Translations under genes and position numbers: made by a program | In this document: one piece after another, positions 9,264 through 18,506 of the stretch | Position numbering within the stretch: the stretch's first letter is position 1 | Layout of the letters: each line of letters opens with the position of its first letter | Origin: an uncultured Roseicyclus sp. | Lineage (GTDB): Bacteria; Pseudomonadota; Alphaproteobacteria; Rhodobacterales; Rhodobacteraceae | Assembly (NCBI GenBank): GCA_947489665.1 | Contig: CANLEH010000003.1 | Span: 124,001 to 188,000, forward strand | Direction: 5' to 3' | Length of the DNA: 64,000 nt | The notes under the pieces: model-generated | Database searches by the model: none | The model's input: only the letters and a program-made list of their open reading frames with translations | Told to the model about the DNA's origin: nothing

Positions 9264-10189
9264 TATTCGGACCCTCCCTCGGCTGCACCCGACACGTCGG
9301 CATAGCCCGCCTCGGTGCCGTAAGTCTCAAGACCGGTGGTGTCATAAAGCGGGGCAGGCGGGTGATCGGGCCAGATCGGCAGATCGAGCCACCAGTTCCA
9401 CCATTCGGGCCAGCCTGACGTCCAGACGGGGCCGGAGATGACGATGCAAACCGCGCTCCAGAACCCGGCGGCGAGTGCCAGCAGAAGTCCCACGCGGTGG
9501 ATGCCCAGCGTGCCGACCGAATAGCCGATGAAATCGCGGAAGAACGTGTCTTCGTGATCCGGCGTCTTCATGATCGTGCCCTTTTGCGGGTTCGCCGCAG
9601 ACAGGATCAGCCCGCCATGCAAAGCCAGCGCGAAGGTCGTGGTGAAGAACAAGGTCACCGCGATCATGTGGGCGGGATTGTAGTGGAAGTGCAGGTAGGC
9701 ATAGCCCACGTTTGAGACCCAATCGAGGTGGCTGAAGATCCCGTACGGGAAGCCATGGCCCCAGGCGCCCATCAGAAGCGGGCGGAACACCACCAGCGTG
9801 ACATAGGCGAAGATCGCGAAGCTGAAGGCGAAGGGGACGTGATAGCCCATGCCCAGTTTGCGGGAGATTTCCACCTCGCGCAGGGCCCAGGACACAAACG
9901 CCCCGACCGCGCAGAATGTGATGATTTGCCAAAGCCCGCCTTCCATGAGCGGTGCAAGACCCAGGCCGTAGCTTAGATCGGGCGGTGCAATGTGGATGGT
10001 CCACGGGTTGAACGTGCCTTGCATGGCAGCGCTCCAGAAGATCAGGATCGTCCCCAAAAGGGCGAAGAAGGCAGTCGTGACCCCGAAGAAGCCCACGTAG
10101 AAGGGGCCCACCCAGAAGTCGAACAGATCGCCGCCAATAAGCGTCCCTCCGCGGACGCGATATTTCTTTTCGAAGCTCAGCAAAGCCAT
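9263..10189 (-). CDS. pufL: Photosynthetic reaction centre L subunit
   Basis: This 308-aa membrane protein pairs with PufM in the type II reaction centre and forms the active electron-transfer branch. The start [15 protein letters not shown] is the canonical one. Histidine ligands appear in [16 protein letters not shown] (special pair), ALHGGL and GIHRVGLLL (iron). It is about 26 residues longer at the C-terminus than R. sphaeroides L. An intercistronic hairpin separates it from pufA, as expected for differential stability of the pufBA and pufLM messages. Confidence 0.98.
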   Translation of the reverse strand: MALLSFEKKYRVRGGTLIGGDLFDFWVGPFYVGFFGVTTAFFALLGTILIFWSAAMQGTFNPWTIHIAPPDLSYGLGLAPLMEGGLWQIITFCAVGAFVSWALREVEISRKLGMGYHVPFAFSFAIFAYVTLVVFRPLLMGAWGHGFPYGIFSHLDWVSNVGYAYLHFHYNPAHMIAVTLFFTTTFALALHGGLILSAANPQKGTIMKTPDHEDTFFRDFIGYSVGTLGIHRVGLLLALAAGFWSAVCIVISGPVWTSGWPEWWNWWLDLPIWPDHPPAPLYDTTGLETYGTEAGYADVSGAAEGGSE

Positions 10190-10258
10190 GCGCTCTCTCC
10201 GGTGTTTGGCGGCGTTGTCCCTCGGGGTAGCCGTCAGTCATCTTGCGTTTTTTGGTTT

Positions 10259-10292
10259 GCCGCGGGCGGAACGGTGAGGACCCGCCCGCAGC
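10259..10292 (-). promoter_or_regulatory. pufA-pufL intercistronic stem-loop
   Basis: GCGGGCGG (10262-10269) pairs with CCGCCCGC (10282-10289) around a 12-nt loop, with further GC pairs outside one mismatch. On the minus strand it follows pufA and precedes pufL. In Rhodobacter, a hairpin at this place protects the pufBA segment from 3'-5' decay and sets the high LH1 to reaction-centre ratio. The A-rich stretch after it (AAACCAAAAAACG) is not a terminator tail. Confidence 0.75.
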
Positions 10293-10329
10293 TTTTGTTT
10301 TGGATGCCGTAAAGCACGGGGTCGGGGGC

Positions 10330-10497
10330 TTACTCGCCGCCGAAACCCATGTTCATGGCGGCCGACTCGAACCAGTTCATGCCGGACGACAGAACCACCA
10401 GGTGGATCATCGCCGCGAGCAGGAAGAGGAAGACGCCCTGTGCCACGAAAACGCGGCGCGGGTCGAAGATGAGCCAGATCTTGTAGAACTTAGCCAT
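10330..10497 (-). CDS. pufA: Light-harvesting 1 alpha polypeptide
   Basis: This 55-aa single-helix antenna protein begins [20 protein letters not shown]. The central helix carries the bacteriochlorophyll-ligating histidine in [12 protein letters not shown], and the C-terminal MNWFES segment has the conserved tryptophan. It pairs with PufB to form LH1 around the reaction centre. It lies 12 bp after pufB in the usual pufBA order. Confidence 0.97.
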   Translation of the reverse strand: MAKFYKIWLIFDPRRVFVAQGVFLFLLAAMIHLVVLSSGMNWFESAAMNMGFGGE

Positions 10498-10509
10498 GTC
10501 TCGTCTCCC

Positions 10510-10662
10510 TCAACCGAACCAAGGGGCCCAGAAATACGTGGCGACATGAGCAACGATGGCAACGGCCGAGAACAGCCAGAGCCCGCTCATATACACCGCG
10601 TGCAGTTCCTGCGCCTGTTCGTCGGTGAGACCTGTGAAAGACAGGTCGGAATTATCAGCCAT
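10510..10662 (-). CDS. pufB: Light-harvesting 1 beta polypeptide
   Basis: This 50-aa antenna protein begins [20 protein letters not shown]. The liganding histidine is in [13 protein letters not shown] and the C-terminus ends WAPWFG, both hallmarks of LH1 beta. The chosen start has a strong GGAGGAAAAT ribosome site; a longer in-frame start at 10695 has no such support. It is the first structural gene of the puf operon after pufQ. Confidence 0.97.
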   Translation of the reverse strand: MADNSDLSFTGLTDEQAQELHAVYMSGLWLFSAVAIVAHVATYFWAPWFG

Positions 10663-10880
10663 ATTTTCCTCCGGAACGTCAGACTGATGCCGCAAACCCT
10701 GCGGCCGGGCCCCGACAAGGCCTCATTGCCCTGCCGGCATTCCCCCTCGACCCTTGCGGGCTTTGGTGGAAGCTCAGTCCCCGGCTCCGGTCGTCACGCC
10801 GAGATTTTTGCGTAGCTCAGACCTGCGCACCTGGGTCTAGTCAGGCTTGGTTGCGCGGATCGTGGCGTGTCTGTCTTGCG
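10663..10880 (-). promoter_or_regulatory. pufQ-pufB leader region
   Basis: This 218-bp non-coding stretch precedes pufB. It is rich in short GC inverted repeats (for example GCCGGC and CTCAGACC/GGTCTAG segments). In Rhodobacter the corresponding region carries a puf promoter and mRNA processing sites. No confident promoter hexamers could be fixed by eye. Confidence 0.35.
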
Positions 10881-11102
10881 TCAGGCCGAGAAGATCATCG
10901 GTGTGATGATACTCGCCTGCGCGTAGGCCCGTTTGATCGGGCCTTTGTCGGTCATGCTGCCCGACTTGATCGCAGCCAGCGCCCAGGTGAGCGTGGCGAG
11001 CGGCAAGGTCGCGGCAAAGATGATCGCAAAGTAGATCATGAACTCCGTCTTTGGCGGCTTGGTTGTCCGCGCGACGGGGCTGTTCGAGGTCATGTCACTC
11101 AT
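10881..11102 (-). CDS. pufQ: PufQ, bacteriochlorophyll-assembly protein
   Basis: This 73-aa small membrane protein, known only from purple phototrophs, is required for normal bacteriochlorophyll levels and complex formation; its mechanism is unsettled. One hydrophobic helix ([19 protein letters not shown]) is followed by a basic segment and the typical end [11 protein letters not shown]. Its ATG overlaps the bchZ TGA (ATGA) and has GGAGGAGGAC upstream, which favours this start over the ATG at 11093. The coupling joins bchCXYZ to the puf genes. Confidence 0.93.
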   Translation of the reverse strand: MSDMTSNSPVARTTKPPKTEFMIYFAIIFAATLPLATLTWALAAIKSGSMTDKGPIKRAYAQASIITPMIFSA

Positions 11103-12577
11103 GATTTGTCCTCCTCCTCAAAGCTGAAACCGGCAGGCGCGAGGCGCTTGACGGTGTCTTCCACAACCCGTTCCGCGCCTTCTTCGAGGGCGGCTTTCTC
11201 GGCGGCATCGCGAAGGGTCTTCGCGGCTGAGATACGGGTCAAAATCGGGTGTTCTGCGACGATCCGGTCCAGAAGCGCTTGTGCTTCCGGATCCCAGGGG
11301 AAGTCGCGGCGCAGGGTGGCTGGGGTCGCCGCGGCACTGTCCATGTCGGAGGCCAGCGGCAGAATGTGGAACAGCGCATCGAAGAGACCGTTGCAGACCT
11401 CCTGCACCAGATAGGTCGCGCCGGCATAGCCCATCATCGGCGTGCCGGTGTGGCGGCGGATGGCGGCACCGGGGAAACTGGCCGGAATGAAGGCGGGCTT
11501 TGGGCCGTGGCCTGCAGACATTTCCGCGAGGTACATCTTTTCGTTGATCGACCCCATCAGGACGAGCGGGCGCTTTTCAGACACCATTGCGCGGACCTGT
11601 TCATTGTCGGTCTTTTTGCCCGCCACGCGCGCAACGGCGAAGGCGCAAGGAAAGCCCAGATCATCTTCGAGGAACTTGCGGATGCCGCGCGCATAGGTCT
11701 CGTTCGCGACGATCCCGAAGGAGGCGGTGGCGAAGAAATCCTGCGTGACAGAGCGCCAGAGATCCCAGACGGGTTTGATGGTGGAGTGCTTTTCCGTCTC
11801 GATGAACGGCTCAGGATCGAGGCCGGTGATCTCACCGAGTTTGCGGAGGAATTTGGTGGTGCTGTCGATGCCGATGGGGGCCTGCAGGTAGGGCTTGCCC
11901 AGCACCTCGCACAGGCCACGGCCAAATTCGCGATACATGCAGATGTTGACGTCGGCATTCACAAGGTTGCGCATCTCAGCCACGTGGGAACCGAGCGGCA
12001 TGACCATGTTGACCTCGGCCCCGATGCCTTCGACGAGGCGACGGATTTCGGCGAGATCCGAGGGCATGTTGAAGGTGCCGTACATCGGCCCGAGGATGTT
12101 GACGCGGGGCGCGCTGCCCTCTTCGCGCTTCTTCTCGGGCGGCATGCGGCCCTTGGTCATGCCGAATTCGGTGAAGATCCAGGTCATGGCGCGGTCGGCA
12201 CTTTCCCATTGGTCTTCATCGATGGTGCGCGGCAGGAAGCGCTGGATGTTGGTGCCTTGCGGCGTGACGCCGCCGCCGATCATCTCGGCGATGGAGCCCG
12301 TGACGACCACGGCTGGCAGCGCGGGGTCGAGCGTGCCCCAAGCGCGTTTCATCGCGCCTTCAGTGCCGTCGCGGCCCAGCTCTTCTTCGGCGAGGCCGGT
12401 CACGACGATAGGCAGCTCATGCGGTGGCAGGCCATCGGTGTAGTGCAGGACGGACGTGACGGGCAGGTTTTCGCAGCCGACAGGGCCATCGATGATGCAT
12501 TGCAGGCCTTTGACGGCGGTGAAGGCGTAAACACTTCCCCAATAGCCGCCTGCCCTATCGTGATCCTGGATCAGCAT
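11099..12577 (-). CDS. bchZ: Chlorophyllide a reductase subunit Z
   Basis: This 492-aa subunit forms, with BchY, the nitrogenase-like catalytic component of chlorophyllide a oxidoreductase, which reduces ring B to give the bacteriochlorin. The N-terminal [19 protein letters not shown] and a cysteine region ([14 protein letters not shown]) fit the family's cluster/substrate-binding part. The start overlaps the end of bchY by 7 bp. It sits in bchC-X-Y-Z-pufQ order, shared with other purple bacteria. Confidence 0.96.
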   Translation of the reverse strand: MLIQDHDRAGGYWGSVYAFTAVKGLQCIIDGPVGCENLPVTSVLHYTDGLPPHELPIVVTGLAEEELGRDGTEGAMKRAWGTLDPALPAVVVTGSIAEMIGGGVTPQGTNIQRFLPRTIDEDQWESADRAMTWIFTEFGMTKGRMPPEKKREEGSAPRVNILGPMYGTFNMPSDLAEIRRLVEGIGAEVNMVMPLGSHVAEMRNLVNADVNICMYREFGRGLCEVLGKPYLQAPIGIDSTTKFLRKLGEITGLDPEPFIETEKHSTIKPVWDLWRSVTQDFFATASFGIVANETYARGIRKFLEDDLGFPCAFAVARVAGKKTDNEQVRAMVSEKRPLVLMGSINEKMYLAEMSAGHGPKPAFIPASFPGAAIRRHTGTPMMGYAGATYLVQEVCNGLFDALFHILPLASDMDSAAATPATLRRDFPWDPEAQALLDRIVAEHPILTRISAAKTLRDAAEKAALEEGAERVVEDTVKRLAPAGFSFEEEDKS

Positions 12578-14142
12578 TTTACACCGCCATTCGCGGCGAC
12601 GCGGGCCTTTTCGGCGCGTTCCAGCTTTTTGAGGTTCTGGGCGCGGAATTCGGGGCGCAGGTTTGGCGCGCCTTCCCAGACACCGGCGGTGTCCTCGGTG
12701 CCGACGCCCTCAAAGAATTCGCGCATGTGGGACATGCGGTCTTTGTTGGCCATGGCGGCGTTGACCACCTGACCAAGCGAGCCCGCACCTGCGGGGCCCA
12801 TCAGGGGGCGCGCGGAGATGAGGTTGGTGAAATAGAGCGAGGGGATGCCGAGCTCCTTGCCCTTCTGCACAACCGGCGTCGTGCCGATGGCGAGGTCCGG
12901 CTGGATCGCTTCCATCGCGGCGCAATCATCTTCGAGCGAGGCGCGGAATTTGACCTTCACGCCGCGCGACTCCAACCATTCCAGATCGGGCGCGGACCAA
13001 GGCGTCTTGGCGCAGGCGGTGCCGACATAAGGCACATCAGCGCCGGATTCGATCAGGAGGCGGGCGACGAGAAGTTCGGACCCCTCGTAACCCGACAATG
13101 TGATCGTGCCGTTGATCGGAACGGACGCGAGCGCGCCCTTGATCGCGGGCAGGAAGGCGTTTTGCGCCTCGGCCACCTTTTCGGCGGGCACGTTGTAGGC
13201 GTCGCCAATCGCTGCAAGCCAGGCGGCGGTGCCATCGTGGCCCACGGGCGCGGAGCCGACGACGGTGCGACCCGCCGCCTGAAACTCGCGCACGGCGCTG
13301 GTGTAGAAGGGGTGGATCGCGGCCACCACCTGACTGTCCAACGCGGAATAGAGCTCACGCCACTCACGGCAGGGAACGACCGGACCTGCCGCCAGACCGA
13401 GTGGCGCGAGCATCCCGGCGATTCCCAAGGGATCCGCAGGGAACATTTCGCCCAACAGGGTCACTGTTGGACGGTCTGAAACACCCGCGACTGGAGCCAT
13501 AACTGGACCGGCCTCCACCTCCTGGCGGGCATAATTGAGCATCGCCCCGGCCAAGACGTCTTTCGCCTCGGCATGGGTCGGCACTCCGAAGCCCGGAACG
13601 TCGATACCGACGATCCGAACCCCATTGATTTCGTCCGGCAGCAAACGCAGCGGGACGCCGGACGCAGTCGGCACGCAGAGGTTGGTGACCACGATGGCGT
13701 CGTAACGCTCGGGGTCGGCCATCTCGTGCACGGCGTCGCGGATATCTTCGAAGAGTTTCCCTGTCACCAGGGTCTCGGAATTGAACGGCACGTACCCCAC
13801 CGACCGGCGCGCGCCGTAGAAGTGGGACACGAAGGTCAGGCCATAGACGCAGCAGGCAGAGCCCGACAGCATCGTGCCGACGCGGCGCATGCGCAGGCCC
13901 ACGCGGAGCGAGCCGAATGCAGGGCACATCGATTGCGGTTTGTCGTGGGGGCCTTGCGGATAGTCTTTGGCGAATTGATCCAAGATCTCGGACTTGCCCG
14001 CGGTGCGTGCGGCGGCCTCCATCTCAGCCGCGCCTGCGTGACAGCCCATGCCGTCCCCGCCTTGCGGCGCGCCACGGTCGACGGACTCGCCTTCGATCAC
14101 CTCAACCTCGGCGGTGGTGTCATATGTGAGTTCGGAACTCAC
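12571..14142 (-). CDS. bchY: Chlorophyllide a reductase subunit Y
   Basis: This 523-aa partner of BchZ belongs to the nitrogenase NifDK-like family and holds the 4Fe-4S cluster with cysteines such as those in QSMCPAFG and GSACCVYG. The start codon is GTG at 14142 and overlaps the stop of the small upstream ORF (GTGA). This argues that the ribosome arrives from that ORF rather than directly from bchX. The first ~40 residues are poorly conserved and acidic. It is transcribed with bchX and bchZ. Confidence 0.96.
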   Translation of the reverse strand: MSSELTYDTTAEVEVIEGESVDRGAPQGGDGMGCHAGAAEMEAAARTAGKSEILDQFAKDYPQGPHDKPQSMCPAFGSLRVGLRMRRVGTMLSGSACCVYGLTFVSHFYGARRSVGYVPFNSETLVTGKLFEDIRDAVHEMADPERYDAIVVTNLCVPTASGVPLRLLPDEINGVRIVGIDVPGFGVPTHAEAKDVLAGAMLNYARQEVEAGPVMAPVAGVSDRPTVTLLGEMFPADPLGIAGMLAPLGLAAGPVVPCREWRELYSALDSQVVAAIHPFYTSAVREFQAAGRTVVGSAPVGHDGTAAWLAAIGDAYNVPAEKVAEAQNAFLPAIKGALASVPINGTITLSGYEGSELLVARLLIESGADVPYVGTACAKTPWSAPDLEWLESRGVKVKFRASLEDDCAAMEAIQPDLAIGTTPVVQKGKELGIPSLYFTNLISARPLMGPAGAGSLGQVVNAAMANKDRMSHMREFFEGVGTEDTAGVWEGAPNLRPEFRAQNLKKLERAEKARVAANGGVKC

Positions 14143-14315
14143 TGATCCTGATCCTTGCGGGCGTTCGGGGCCTGCGCGCGGTCCGTCACATCACGGACCT
14201 GCTTTTGCTGGGTGTCGATGGTGTGGAGGAAGGCGCGTGTTTCACGGATGAGTTTGGTGGACTCATCAATCGCTTCGTGCGCACGGCTCATGGTGAAGTA
14301 GACATCACACATCAT
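14139..14315 (-). CDS. Small ORF between bchX and bchY, function unknown
   Basis: A 58-aa reading frame ([20 protein letters not shown]...) fills the gap between bchX and bchY. It starts 11 bp inside bchX, with GGAGG 9 nt before the first ATG (12 nt before a second ATG at 14312). It ends with a TGA that overlaps the bchY GTG by 4 bp. The protein has no hydrophobic segment. It is predicted mostly helical, with charged residues (EAIDESTKLIRETRAFL) and a basic, glutamine-rich tail. I do not recognise a family. The double overlap and the ribosome site make translation likely; a role in the BchXYZ reductase or simply in coupling its translation is inference. Confidence 0.6.
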   Translation of the reverse strand: MMCDVYFTMSRAHEAIDESTKLIRETRAFLHTIDTQQKQVRDVTDRAQAPNARKDQDQ

Positions 14316-15303
14316 CGTAGACCACCTCCAGCGACTCTTGCGGCTTGGCGTTCTTGCCGCGCATGTCCATGTCGGTGGCCGGCTCCAGCTTGATGCCTGC
14401 GCCTGTCTCGGACCCGTCGAACAGTTCAAGCAGTTCGTCTTGCGTCAGGGCCGTTGGGCGCATCGGCGGAGCAACGGCGACGTTTTCGCCGAGGGCCGCG
14501 AAGAGTGCGCCCCATTGGGATTCCGCTGTGCCGACGATCTGGTAATTCGCGGATTTCTTGCGGAGGTCGTCGTCTTGCGGGATCGACGCGAGGACGGGGA
14601 TGTCGACCGCTTTGGCAAAAGCCTGAGCCTCGCCACTGCCGTCGTCCTTGTTGATGACCAAACCGGCGACGCCGACATTGCCGCCCAGCTTCCGAAAGTA
14701 TTCCACGGCAGAGCAGACGTTATTGGCGACATAGAGCGATTGCAGGTCGTTGGAGCCCACAAGGATCACCTTCTGCGCCATGTCGCGGGCAATCGGCAGG
14801 CCGAAGCCGCCGCACACCACGTCACCCAGGAAATCGAGCAACACATAGTCGAAATCCCAATCGTGGAAGCCCAGCTTTTCGAGAAGCTCAAAGCCGTGGA
14901 TGATCCCACGTCCGCCGCAACCGCGACCGACTTCGGGGCCACCGAGTTCCATCGCGAAGACGCCGCCGCGCTTGAAGCAGACATCGCCAATCTGGACTTC
15001 TTCGCCAGCGAGTTTCTTCTGTGTCGAAGTCTCAATGATCGTCGGGCACGCCTTGCCGCCGAAAAGCAGCGAGGTTGTGTCAGATTTCGGGTCGCAGCCG
15101 ATCAGAAGCACGCGCTTGCCTTGCTCGGCCATCATGTGGCTGAGGTTGGCGAGGGTGAAGGACTTGCCGATGCCGCCCTTGCCGTAGATCGCGATGATCT
15201 GGGTCTTTTTGGTCGGCTCACCTTGCGGGACTTCAAGGGTCGGCTCTGCCGCCTCGTCGCGCAGGTTCTGGTCGTAGTCTTTGAGGTTTGGAATATCCTT
15301 CAC
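14305..15303 (-). CDS. bchX: Chlorophyllide a reductase iron protein
   Basis: This NifH-like ATPase (332 aa) passes electrons to BchYZ. The P-loop is [11 protein letters not shown], and the cluster cysteines lie in [17 protein letters not shown] and [10 protein letters not shown] chose the GTG at 15303: it overlaps the bchC stop (GTGA), has GGAGG 7 nt upstream, and gives a length equal to Rhodobacter BchX (about 333 aa). A longer ATG start at 15339 would add 12 residues and overlap bchC by 40 bp without a better ribosome site. Confidence 0.95.
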   Translation of the reverse strand: MKDIPNLKDYDQNLRDEAAEPTLEVPQGEPTKKTQIIAIYGKGGIGKSFTLANLSHMMAEQGKRVLLIGCDPKSDTTSLLFGGKACPTIIETSTQKKLAGEEVQIGDVCFKRGGVFAMELGGPEVGRGCGGRGIIHGFELLEKLGFHDWDFDYVLLDFLGDVVCGGFGLPIARDMAQKVILVGSNDLQSLYVANNVCSAVEYFRKLGGNVGVAGLVINKDDGSGEAQAFAKAVDIPVLASIPQDDDLRKKSANYQIVGTAESQWGALFAALGENVAVAPPMRPTALTQDELLELFDGSETGAGIKLEPATDMDMRGKNAKPQESLEVVYDDV

Positions 15304-16241
15304 GAGGATGCCTCCCAATTCAGGATCATCTTGAGACATGCGGGATCTTCGAAGGCCGTCTGGTAGGCATTCGCCGCAGTCTCAGCTGCACATGTATGTG
15401 TGATCAGCCCATCGAGGCTGAGCGCGCCGTGGTCGATCAGGTCGCGCGTGGCGACGAGGTCTTCGCGGGTCCATTCGGCGGCGATACGCAGGCGCGCCTC
15501 GCGCATGAAGGCGGGTGGGAAGGCGAAGGACAGCGGCTCGGGGTAGAAACCTGCCAGAACGATTTCGCCGCCTTTGGTGAGGCGCGAGATCAACGTGTTC
15601 AGAAGGTCGGACTGGCCGGACGCATCGTAGATGCATTTGTAATCGCGCCGCTCGTCTTCATCGGGATGCACGACACTATAGCCGGTTGCGCCGGACTGAC
15701 GGTCGGCGTCGATTTCCCAGACGGTCGGCGGCTTGCCACCGGCGGCAATGGTTAGCCGCGCCAGAAGGCGGCCAAAGACGCCGTGTCCGATGATGAGCTC
15801 CGGTAGCGTCTTGTCGAGGCCTGCCATGGCGTGCCGCGCGGTCGCGGCCAGCGCCAGCAGCGCACCCTCGGCCCCAAGCGCGGGATCGATCTTCACCACG
15901 CGGTCGGCGGCTGTGACAAGACGGTTCGACGCGCCGCCGAAAAGGCCCTTCACATCACCGTAGCAATTGGCTCCGGGAACGAACACGCGGTCACCGGGCT
16001 TGAGGGCGGTGCCGGGTGCGGCTTCGACCACCTCACCGGCGGCTTCATAGCCGGGGACAAGTGGATAGCCCATGCCAGGGAAGGGCGGCATCTGGCCGGA
16101 CCAGAACAGTTTTTCCGTGCCAGTGGAGATACCGGAATGGCGCACGTCGACGACCAGATCGCCCGCGCCGGGCGCGGTCAGATCGACAGTGCCAAGGCCA
16201 AGCGCCTTGGGGCCTTCCAGTATGATCGCTGTGCTTTGCAA
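15300..16241 (-). CDS. bchC: 3-(1-hydroxyethyl)bacteriochlorophyllide a dehydrogenase
   Basis: This 313-aa member of the zinc-type alcohol dehydrogenase superfamily oxidises the C3 hydroxyethyl group to acetyl, giving bacteriochlorophyllide a. GROES-like residues ([14 protein letters not shown]) and a nucleotide-binding region ([14 protein letters not shown]) are visible. The start is TTG at 16241 with GGGGAG 9 nt upstream, giving MQSTAII. It heads the bchC-X-Y-Z-puf transcription unit. Its promoter carries tandem PpsR sites, the arrangement described for bchC in Rhodobacter capsulatus. Confidence 0.95.
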   Translation of the reverse strand: MQSTAIILEGPKALGLGTVDLTAPGAGDLVVDVRHSGISTGTEKLFWSGQMPPFPGMGYPLVPGYEAAGEVVEAAPGTALKPGDRVFVPGANCYGDVKGLFGGASNRLVTAADRVVKIDPALGAEGALLALAATARHAMAGLDKTLPELIIGHGVFGRLLARLTIAAGGKPPTVWEIDADRQSGATGYSVVHPDEDERRDYKCIYDASGQSDLLNTLISRLTKGGEIVLAGFYPEPLSFAFPPAFMREARLRIAAEWTREDLVATRDLIDHGALSLDGLITHTCAAETAANAYQTAFEDPACLKMILNWEASS

Positions 16242-16312
16242 GCTCAGCCGCTCCCCTTGTGGTCATTTGGGCGCACTGCGATGGACAGAATCCCCCGGGC
16301 GCAATTCGTTGG

Positions 16313-16330
16313 TGTCAGTCTAACCTGACA
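16313..16330. promoter_or_regulatory. PpsR operator 1 of bchC (over -10)
   Basis: TGTCAGTCTAACCTGACA fits TGT-N12-ACA. Read toward bchC, it covers the proposed -10 hexamer (TAGACT, 16317-16322 on the minus strand). It lies 8 bp from operator 2, the spacing at which PpsR/CrtJ is known to bind cooperatively. Confidence 0.88.
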
Positions 16331-16344
16331 CTTTGTTATGTCAA
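16317..16344 (-). promoter_or_regulatory. bchC promoter
   Basis: On the minus strand, TTGACA (16339-16344) and TAGACT (16317-16322) are 16 bp apart, a sigma-70-like pair. Both hexamers lie inside PpsR operators, so occupancy would exclude RNA polymerase. It should drive bchC and, by read-through, bchXYZ and the puf genes. Confidence 0.65.
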
Positions 16345-16356
16345 CGTGAATAGACA
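16339..16356. promoter_or_regulatory. PpsR operator 2 of bchC (over -35)
   Basis: TGTCAACGTGAATAGACA fits TGT-N12-ACA and overlaps the -35 hexamer TTGACA of the bchC promoter on the minus strand. It pairs with operator 1 across an 8-bp spacer, the tandem arrangement established for bchC in Rhodobacter. Confidence 0.88.
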
Positions 16357-16382
16357 TTGCTGTTGAAAGTGTTCGTCGTGGT

Positions 16383-17519
16383 TTACACTTTGCGGGCATG
16401 GACAAGGCCGGTCACGAAGGGACGGCTTGTCTTGACTGCCTTGATCCGGGTGAACCCGGCGGCGTCCAGATGGTCCGTAATCTCGGCGGCGCTGCGCGCG
16501 CGACCTGTTTGCATGGCCATGCAGTAGATCCCGAAATAGGCGTCGCCTGCGCGACTTGGCTTCGCACCGCCGGACATCGGCTCGGCCACGATGAGGCGGC
16601 CATTTTGCGGGAGGGCGTCGTGCACCTTCTTCAGTAGGGCGGCGACGGTCTCGTCGGCATGGTCATAGAGCACGCGCACAAGGCTGATCGTGTCTGCCCC
16701 GGAGGGCAGAGCGTCGGTGCGGAAGGACCCACCGGTGATGGTTGCGCGGTCCGCCAGACCTTCGCGTTGAAAGCGGGCGGTGGCGGGGTCGACGACTTGC
16801 GGCAGGTCGAAGAGGTGGAGGTTGAGGTGGGGATTGGCGTGGCCAGCGGCGGTGAGGAACACGCCGGTGCCGCCGCCGACATCGAGAAGGGTTTGGGTTT
16901 GAGACAGGTCGAGATGGGCGAGGGCCTCTTCGGCCACAAGGGTCTGACTGTCGGCCATGAGCTCGGAATAGGTGGCGGCGACCCCGGGATCGACGCCGCC
17001 GGTCGCACCGAAGACATAGGGCCAGAATTGCGCAAGCTCGGTATCGGAGCCATCGCGGAAGAAGGCGACGGGATCAGAGAGATCGCGATAGAGCACATCG
17101 TGGTGGCGGATCATCTGCTGCAGGCCGGGAATGCCGGGCAGCGCCGCGCCGAGGCGGCCAAGCGCAAAGCGGTTATCGGCCTGGCGGGTCATCAAGCCGA
17201 GGGCGCTGGCGGCCTGGGCAAGACGTTGCAAACGGGGCTCGGGCAGGCCCGTGCGCTGCGCGAGGTCGGAGAGCGTGCGGGGTTGGGTGGCGAGATGGTG
17301 GGGCAGGTCGAATTGCACGAAAGCCATCAGAACCTGGGAATGGACAAAGCCTGCGACCAAATCGAACAGCGCCTCGCCGTCCTTGCGGGCGACAGCCTTG
17401 GCGATGGGCAGGCGTGCGGCGCGTTTCTGGAACGTGCGAGAGCCAATCAGAGCGGTGCGCCAGGCGTAGAGGCGGTCCTTGAGCGAGGGGCGCGGCGCGT
17501 CTGGGTCGGCCAGTGCCAT
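16383..17519 (-). CDS. crtF: Demethylspheroidene O-methyltransferase
   Basis: This 378-aa SAM-dependent methyltransferase makes the methoxy group of spheroidene. A dimerisation/winged-helix region occupies about residues 55-150. The SAM motif is LLDVGGGTGVFL near residue 220, and a later AEPMSGGAK segment is typical of plant-type O-methyltransferases. The ATG directly abuts the crtE stop. The gene is followed by the bchC promoter, so crtE-crtF messages may read into bchC, the crtEF-bchCXYZ-puf superoperon arrangement known from Rhodobacter. Confidence 0.94.
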   Translation of the reverse strand: MALADPDAPRPSLKDRLYAWRTALIGSRTFQKRAARLPIAKAVARKDGEALFDLVAGFVHSQVLMAFVQFDLPHHLATQPRTLSDLAQRTGLPEPRLQRLAQAASALGLMTRQADNRFALGRLGAALPGIPGLQQMIRHHDVLYRDLSDPVAFFRDGSDTELAQFWPYVFGATGGVDPGVAATYSELMADSQTLVAEEALAHLDLSQTQTLLDVGGGTGVFLTAAGHANPHLNLHLFDLPQVVDPATARFQREGLADRATITGGSFRTDALPSGADTISLVRVLYDHADETVAALLKKVHDALPQNGRLIVAEPMSGGAKPSRAGDAYFGIYCMAMQTGRARSAAEITDHLDAAGFTRIKAVKTSRPFVTGLVHARKV

Positions 17520-18392
17520 CTATTCAGCAGCCGTAACCGGAGGCATGACGGGCGTGAGCCGCTCGGCAGTCTTGCGAACCATGTCGGCCAGCATTGCCTC
17601 ACCCGGACAGGACGGGATCGACGAGATCGCTCCTGACAGGATATCCTCGAGATGGGTGATCGCGCCGCGCACGCCATATTCGGTGACGGCGTTGGGGCGG
17701 TCGTGGATTTCATCTTGATGGGCGGGTTTGCCGAGCGTCTCTTCATCGTAGAGCGCGTCGCGCAGGTCATCGGCGACCTGAAAGGCCTCGCCAATGCGGG
17801 CGCCAAGCTCTGTCCAGGGCTCGGGGTCTTCGCCAGCGGCGGCGGCACCCATCCGGGTGGCGGCGGTGAACAGCGCGCCAGTCTTTGCGCGGTGATAGGC
17901 GGAGAGGTCGATCTTCTCCTCACTCTCCCACCCCTGACCGGCGCAGATTCCACCGGGCATACCGGTGGATTCGCCAAGAACGCGAAGGAGCGTGATCGCG
18001 CGCATCGGGTCAATCTCGGCTACGCGCGTCAGGGTCTCGAACGACGCGATGATCAGCGAATCGCCAGTCAGCAGGGCGAGCGGTTCGCCATAGGCTTTGT
18101 GGACCGAAGGCTTGCCGCGCCGGATGTCGGCGTCGTCGAAACAAGGCATGTCGTCATGGACGAGGCTGGCGCAATGGATCAACTCGATCGCCGTGGCGGC
18201 GGCATCGGAGAGTTTGGGCTGATCGTCGCCGCACGCAAGCGCGACGGACAGGCAGATCGTGGGCCGAATACGCGCGCCGCCGGGGTTCACCGCATAGTCG
18301 AGCGCAGAGGCCAGCTTGGGCGGCGCGACCGCGCCCTGCCCTGTCTTGATGGCGGCGGCGACTGCGCTTTCGATACGGGATTTCAAAGGCAT
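17520..18392 (-). CDS. crtE: Geranylgeranyl diphosphate synthase
   Basis: This 290-aa trans-prenyltransferase makes C20 GGPP for carotenoids and for the bacteriochlorophyll tail. The first aspartate-rich motif is visible in LVHDDMPCFDDADIRRG and the second in QVADDLRDALYD. I chose the ATG at 18392 (MPLKSRIESA), which has GGAGGG about 10 nt upstream; an ATG 15 bp further out is less well placed. It is divergent from crtD across two PpsR operators, so both units are expected to be repressed together by oxygen. Confidence 0.95.
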   Translation of the reverse strand: MPLKSRIESAVAAAIKTGQGAVAPPKLASALDYAVNPGGARIRPTICLSVALACGDDQPKLSDAAATAIELIHCASLVHDDMPCFDDADIRRGKPSVHKAYGEPLALLTGDSLIIASFETLTRVAEIDPMRAITLLRVLGESTGMPGGICAGQGWESEEKIDLSAYHRAKTGALFTAATRMGAAAAGEDPEPWTELGARIGEAFQVADDLRDALYDEETLGKPAHQDEIHDRPNAVTEYGVRGAITHLEDILSGAISSIPSCPGEAMLADMVRKTAERLTPVMPPVTAAE

Positions 18393-18441
18393 GACAGGGC
18401 CCTCCACAACGGGAATCGGAGCGTCAGGCTGACACTCTTGT

Positions 18442-18459
18442 TGTAAATCAGACTGGACA
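18442..18459. promoter_or_regulatory. PpsR operator, crtE-proximal
   Basis: TGTAAATCAGACTGGACA fits TGT-N12-ACA with less dyad symmetry than the other sites. It lies 50 bp upstream of the crtE ATG and 13 bp from the crtD-proximal operator in the divergent promoter region. Confidence 0.75.
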
Positions 18460-18472
18460 TATCACGACGACG

Positions 18473-18490
18473 TGTCAACATAAGCTGACA
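18473..18490. promoter_or_regulatory. PpsR operator, crtD-proximal
   Basis: TGTCAACATAAGCTGACA fits TGT-N12-ACA with good dyad ends (TGTCA/TGACA). It includes a TTGACA-like hexamer on the minus strand facing crtE. It ends 3 bp before the crtD ribosome site GGAGGG (18494-18499), so the crtD leader must be very short. Confidence 0.85.
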
Positions 18491-18506
18491 CTTGGAGGGT
18501 GAACGA

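Noticed and set aside
11249-12772. A 507-aa plus-strand ORF opposite bchZ/bchY
   Set aside because: It is the antisense shadow of GC-rich coding sequence, with histidine/alanine/arginine/glycine-rich composition and no recognisable domain; bchZ on the other strand is certain.
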